Positions 6,377 through 9,257 of a stretch of DNA of 9,257 nucleotides are shown here, piece by piece. The DNA comes from an uncultured Alphaproteobacteria bacterium (GTDB lineage Bacteria; Pseudomonadota; Alphaproteobacteria; CASFRQ01; SAAU01). The notes beneath the pieces are model-generated. The model did not search any database. It saw only the letters and a list, made by a program, of their open reading frames with translations, and was not told where the DNA came from. The stretch is taken from contig CASFRQ010000189.1 of assembly GCA_949296785.1 (NCBI GenBank), forward strand, positions 1 to 9,257, written 5' to 3'. Every line of letters begins with the position of its first letter. Within the stretch, counting starts at the first letter, position 1. The translations under genes and the position numbers were made by a program.

Positions 6377-6407
6377 AAAAAAAGGAAGGATTTTCTATCC
6401 TTCCTTT
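6377..6407 (-). terminator. Strong terminator of the channel/flavin reductase/rubredoxin operon
   Basis: An 11-bp perfect stem, AAAGGAAGGAT/ATCCTTCCTTT (6381-6391 with 6397-6407), has a 5-base loop. On the minus strand the stem's own TTT and four more T residues form a seven-T run (6383-6377). It begins 20 bases after the rubredoxin stop. A second perfect hairpin, AAAAACTTT/AAAGTTTTT (6408-6416 with 6421-6429), sits between and contains the stop codon. A third, TTTTTCGG/CCGAAAAA (6345-6352 with 6359-6366), follows further on. Confidence 0.8.
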
Positions 6408-6427
6408 AAAAACTTTCGGAAAAGTTT

Positions 6428-6565
6428 TTACGCCGGGCGTTTTTCAAAAACTTCTTTTCCTTCGCCGCAAACGGGACATACCCAGTCTTCCGGCAATTGT
6501 TCAAAAGGGACCTCCCCATCATAGACATAACCGCATACAGTGCATACCCAAACTTCTTTTTCCAT
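6428..6565 (-). CDS. Short rubredoxin, 45 aa
   Basis: This is a small iron protein (one Fe held by four Cys) carrying single electrons. The sequence runs MEKEVWVCTVCGYVYDGE to DWVCPVCGEGKEVFEKRPA. The two knuckles are CTVCG (Cys8, Cys11) and CPVCG (Cys30, Cys33), with the conserved aromatic residues Trp6, Tyr13, Tyr15, Trp28 and Phe40. Classical rubredoxins have about 52-54 residues and 29 residues between the Cys pairs. Here the gap is 18, as in the rubredoxin domains fused to rubrerythrin or to flavin reductase. The ATG overlaps the TAA of the flavin reductase gene by one base (TAATG), with GGAG eight bases upstream, so translation is coupled. Likely role: to take electrons from the flavin reductase and pass them to an acceptor such as a flavodiiron O2/NO reductase or a rubrerythrin. 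No such gene is in the window. Confidence 0.93.
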   Translation of the reverse strand: MEKEVWVCTVCGYVYDGEVPFEQLPEDWVCPVCGEGKEVFEKRPA

Positions 6566-7134
6566 TATTTTTCTCCTTGGTTTGATAGTTGGTGTTTTTT
6601 AAAAGCGTCAATGACGGCCAATCGGCGATTTTTCTGATATTCCCCATAAGTCAGAGGAAGTCCGGAACCGCTTTCGGCATCAATGACATCGCAAAAAAAC
6701 AGGATATGGGTTGAAAGTTCCTTGTGCTCCTTTACTTTCAAATTAAAATAGGCGCAGGCGTTTTCAACAAAAGGCATATCCCATTTTAAAAGAGGGGACA
6801 GGTTTTTCCATTTGTCAACAGTCCTTCCCGATTGAAAACCGAAGTTGGCAATGACAAAAGGATCCGTTTCTTCGGATAAGACCGAAAGAGCCGCTTGTCC
6901 CGTCTTTAATAGGCATTCTGTTGTAAAATTCGTTTTATTTCCGCATAAAAGCATCACGGCCGGTGACACGGTTGCTATCATGGCGGCATCAATAACGCAG
7001 CCGGTCCATCTTTCCTTTAACTCGGCGTTTAAATCCGGTAAGTCGGGAGTGTTCTGTCCATCGTCCCGTATTTTGGGCGTGCTCAGGACGTACAATCCCT
7101 GCGATACCGTGAAAAGAGTTTGTTGCAAAATCAT
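6565..7134 (-). CDS. Flavin reductase-like FMN-binding protein, 189 aa
   Basis: The protein belongs to the flavin reductase-like (flavoredoxin-type) split-barrel family, which binds FMN and takes electrons from NAD(P)H or a redox partner. Matching blocks are LFTVSQGLYVLST (residues 7-19), TGCVIDAAMIATVSP (44-58), NKTNFTTECLLKTGQAALSVLSEET (66-90), FGFQSGRTVDKW (98-109), and, near the end, LPLTYGEYQKN. Between residues 20 and 44 lies an insertion of about 20 residues (DDGQNTPDLPDL...) where relatives have a short turn. The start ATG at 7134 overlaps the stop of the upstream channel gene (ATGA), with GAGGGG eight bases upstream. It is followed by rubredoxin with a one-base overlap. In Moorella-type high-molecular-weight rubredoxin these two modules are one protein, so this pair looks like a split version that moves electrons from NAD(P)H to rubredoxin. 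Substrate is inferred. Confidence 0.88.
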   Translation of the reverse strand: MILQQTLFTVSQGLYVLSTPKIRDDGQNTPDLPDLNAELKERWTGCVIDAAMIATVSPAVMLLCGNKTNFTTECLLKTGQAALSVLSEETDPFVIANFGFQSGRTVDKWKNLSPLLKWDMPFVENACAYFNLKVKEHKELSTHILFFCDVIDAESGSGLPLTYGEYQKNRRLAVIDAFKKHQLSNQGEK

Positions 7135-9257
7135 GACTTTGTCCCCTCTTGAATTTGCGCTGTTTGTTCTTTTTCAGCATTTTCTTCATCTTCAGAAAGA
7201 TTTTCTCCCTCCGCGGGTTTTAAATTTAACGGGGAAACCTCCTGAATGCGGTAAGGCGTGACGAAGAAAATGCCTTCTTCTTTAAAACGACGGTAGATGT
7301 TTTTTCTTAGAGCCGTTTGGACGGCCAATTGTTCCGTGATAAGTCCAAGGTAACACCTTAAATCAAATTTCAACCCTTTTTCCCCGAAATCGGAGAAAGT
7401 AATAAACGGTGCCGGCGTTTTTAGAATCCGATCATCCTGTGCGACGCTGTCCCTTAAAATATTTTCTACTTTTTCCACATCACTGCCGTATGCGACCGTC
7501 AGAGAGATGCTTAACCTGACCTCTAAATCCCTGTGTGTCCAGTTTTTAAAGGAGTTGGCCAGGATTTCCGAATTCGGAACAATCAGGCACGCTTTGTCAA
7601 AAGTCTCAACCTCCGTTGCGCGGATATTGATTTTTTTAACAATTCCCTCGCCGGAAGAAACGACAATCCAATCCCCGACTTTCAAGGGCCTTTCAATCAA
7701 AATAATCAATCCCGAAACAATGTTGTTTGCAATATTTTGCAGCCCGAAACCGATACCGACGGATAACGCCCCCAGGATTATCGTCATGTTTTTCAGTCCT
7801 ACGCCCGCCACCGACAAGCTGATAAGCAAAGAAACAACGACGCCGAGGTACCCTAAAACGGAAAGCAGGGAATTCTGTATGCCGCTGTCTAAGTCCATAT
7901 AGATAAACACTTGGTTTTTAAGCAGGTTTTGAAGGGTTCTAAATAGCTGTTGCAGGAAAATATAACTGAGAACGGCCAAAATAATAGCCAGCAGAGAAAT
8001 TTTGATTTCTCCGACATTGAAACCGATAAACAACTTTTTTAGCGCGTTCCAATAAATATCGTATGAAATCCCGAAAAGCGGCAGAATAACCGACAATCCG
8101 ACCAAAAACAAAGCGGGAATCAGGCAGATTTCAATTAAAATCCGTATTTGATTGACCAGCTTGTCCGTCTGCGGCGGTAATCTTTTCTGTACGACAAAAA
8201 GAAGAAGTTCTTTCATCAAAACATAAACGAAAAGCAGAGCCGCCCATGTGAAACCGATAATAATTAGCCGGTTGATGACAAAAACGCCCAAAACCGTATA
8301 TCCCAGCAAAGTCGCAAAGACGACGACTAAGACCGCCAGCTTGACCACCAAAGAGACAGATAATAAAAAATTCCGTCCGCCTGTCTGACCTGCTTTTATT
8401 CCCCTCCATAAAACCGGATACGCCAGTTTCCATATAAAATAAGACTCCAGCAATGTAAAAATGGGAACCAACAGCTGCTGGGAAGATTGTCCCGCGCCGA
8501 ATTCCTTCAGGATAGCCAAAAAACCGGCGTCAATAAAAAACACCAGCATCAAAGAGAACAAAAGATGGTAGATACGCGCCGCTTTTTCATTTTTTAAAAG
8601 AAGAAGGCGTTTGGGCTCGTATTTCGGTGAAAGGGCATTCCTTAAAAATTCATTTAAAAGCAGAGTGGAAAAGGCAATCATAAAACATATTTCTATGAAT
8701 TTAAAAAAGCTTTCTTCTTTGACGGCTAGATTATTGTCCCGAAAAACCAGAAATACCAAAGCGAAAAGAAGCGCCGGAATAATACCAGTGAAAACAAAAT
8801 CTGCAAAGCATAATCCGACTCTGCGCAAATAGGAAAAAGGCTGTGGTGTTTTTAAGTTTTTCAGCTTTTTCAATGCCCACAAGTGCATCATATGGGATAA
8901 AATGAAACAGAAGACGCTCATTCCCAAAAACAGCCAAAATCCCCGCGTTTTCGGATAAAAGTTTTTAAAGTAGTCTGACAGTCGTTTTCCCAATTCCGCC
9001 AATCCTTTGAATCCGGTGATTAGTTGTTCCGCATTCCCTAGGTTGGGGGAGTGCTGACTTAATAAATCACTAAAAGAGTCCAGATTAACGACCAAGGCGC
9101 TGTCTTGTCCCCTGGTTGTTTCCTTTTTCTGAATAATGGATGGAATGTCTTTGCTGGAAACAGAAATGACATCGGCGACATTTTGAACGGCTTGTTCTTC
9201 GGAAGAAGTTTCCCCGCCAGCTGTTCTTTTGTCTTTATCCGATTCGCCGGTTTTATT
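7131..9257 (-). CDS. Large MscS-family mechanosensitive channel, 5' end outside window
   Basis: The protein is a tension-gated inner-membrane channel that releases solutes on hypo-osmotic shock. The frame is open to the right edge (708 residues visible). A TTG at 9095 has sometimes the look of a start, but upstream codons (…KETTRGQDSALVVNLDSF) continue without a stop, so the true start lies beyond 9257. Visible residues 1-100 are polar and probably periplasmic. About eleven or twelve membrane spans follow, at roughly 107-124, 149-172, 187-204, 229-250, 262-282, 298-354, 376-396, 418-436, 462-482 and 487-514. The pore helix is GALSVGIGFGLQNIANNIVSG (about 496-516), followed by the conserved RPLKVGDWI, the beta domain, and the alpha/beta domain with PNSEILANSFKNWT. 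The last 35 residues are acidic. The architecture fits large MscS relatives of the MscK/YbdG-to-MscM range. The stop overlaps the flavin reductase start (ATGA). Confidence 0.9.
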   Translation of the reverse strand, partial: NKTGESDKDKRTAGGETSSEEQAVQNVADVISVSSKDIPSIIQKKETTRGQDSALVVNLDSFSDLLSQHSPNLGNAEQLITGFKGLAELGKRLSDYFKNFYPKTRGFWLFLGMSVFCFILSHMMHLWALKKLKNLKTPQPFSYLRRVGLCFADFVFTGIIPALLFALVFLVFRDNNLAVKEESFFKFIEICFMIAFSTLLLNEFLRNALSPKYEPKRLLLLKNEKAARIYHLLFSLMLVFFIDAGFLAILKEFGAGQSSQQLLVPIFTLLESYFIWKLAYPVLWRGIKAGQTGGRNFLLSVSLVVKLAVLVVVFATLLGYTVLGVFVINRLIIIGFTWAALLFVYVLMKELLLFVVQKRLPPQTDKLVNQIRILIEICLIPALFLVGLSVILPLFGISYDIYWNALKKLFIGFNVGEIKISLLAIILAVLSYIFLQQLFRTLQNLLKNQVFIYMDLDSGIQNSLLSVLGYLGVVVSLLISLSVAGVGLKNMTIILGALSVGIGFGLQNIANNIVSGLIILIERPLKVGDWIVVSSGEGIVKKINIRATEVETFDKACLIVPNSEILANSFKNWTHRDLEVRLSISLTVAYGSDVEKVENILRDSVAQDDRILKTPAPFITFSDFGEKGLKFDLRCYLGLITEQLAVQTALRKNIYRRFKEEGIFFVTPYRIQEVSPLNLKPAEGENLSEDEENAEKEQTAQIQEGTKS

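Noticed and set aside
1..9257. CRISPR array, tRNA, rRNA, insertion sequence or phage genes
   Set aside because: No regularly spaced repeats, cloverleaf, ribosomal motifs, transposase or phage proteins were seen.

Overview
This 9,257-base AT-rich window is most simply explained as chromosome from a low-GC, probably host-associated (gut-type) alphaproteobacterium with an anaerobic or microaerobic lifestyle. The grounds are an IF-1 of alphaproteobacterial type, a pilin-like protein with a GRSMIEMLGVLAI N-terminus that I associate from memory with uncultured gut Alphaproteobacteria, and a flavin reductase plus rubredoxin pair typical of organisms that handle O2 or NO as a stress. The taxonomic call is inference; no rRNA gene is present.

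Layout, left to right. Bases 1-123 hold a possible gene start running off the left edge and a weak terminator. A small unrecognised minus-strand gene (124-492) has a good promoter at 558-530. Bases 559-955 hold no protein gene but a dense non-coding section: a palindrome, a hairpin followed by a strong plus-strand terminator (678-753) that no protein gene explains, and a 116-bp inverted-repeat structure (825-940) ending just before the ribosome-binding site of an orphan type IV pilin-like gene (956-1486). A small unrecognised membrane protein follows (1553-2296). Bases 2297-2645 are non-coding with several hairpins.

From 2646 to the right edge all genes lie on the minus strand. infA (IF-1) is followed by a polytopic membrane protein with a Lys/Glu tail. 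The stop codon of that protein directly abuts the start of uvrB (nucleotide-excision repair), so these two are probably translated together. Upstream of infA, a tightly packed operon reads from the right edge: a large MscS-type mechanosensitive channel (5' end outside the window), then a flavin reductase (ATGA overlap), then a 45-residue rubredoxin (TAATG overlap), then a strong terminator at 6407-6377. The last two genes look like a split form of the high-molecular-weight rubredoxin (flavin reductase fused to rubredoxin) that feeds electrons to flavodiiron proteins in some anaerobes.

I did not find a clear new multi-gene system. The most interesting items are the inverted-repeat structure in front of the pilin gene, the candidate small RNA at 678-753, and the split flavin reductase/rubredoxin pair in an operon with a mechanosensitive channel.
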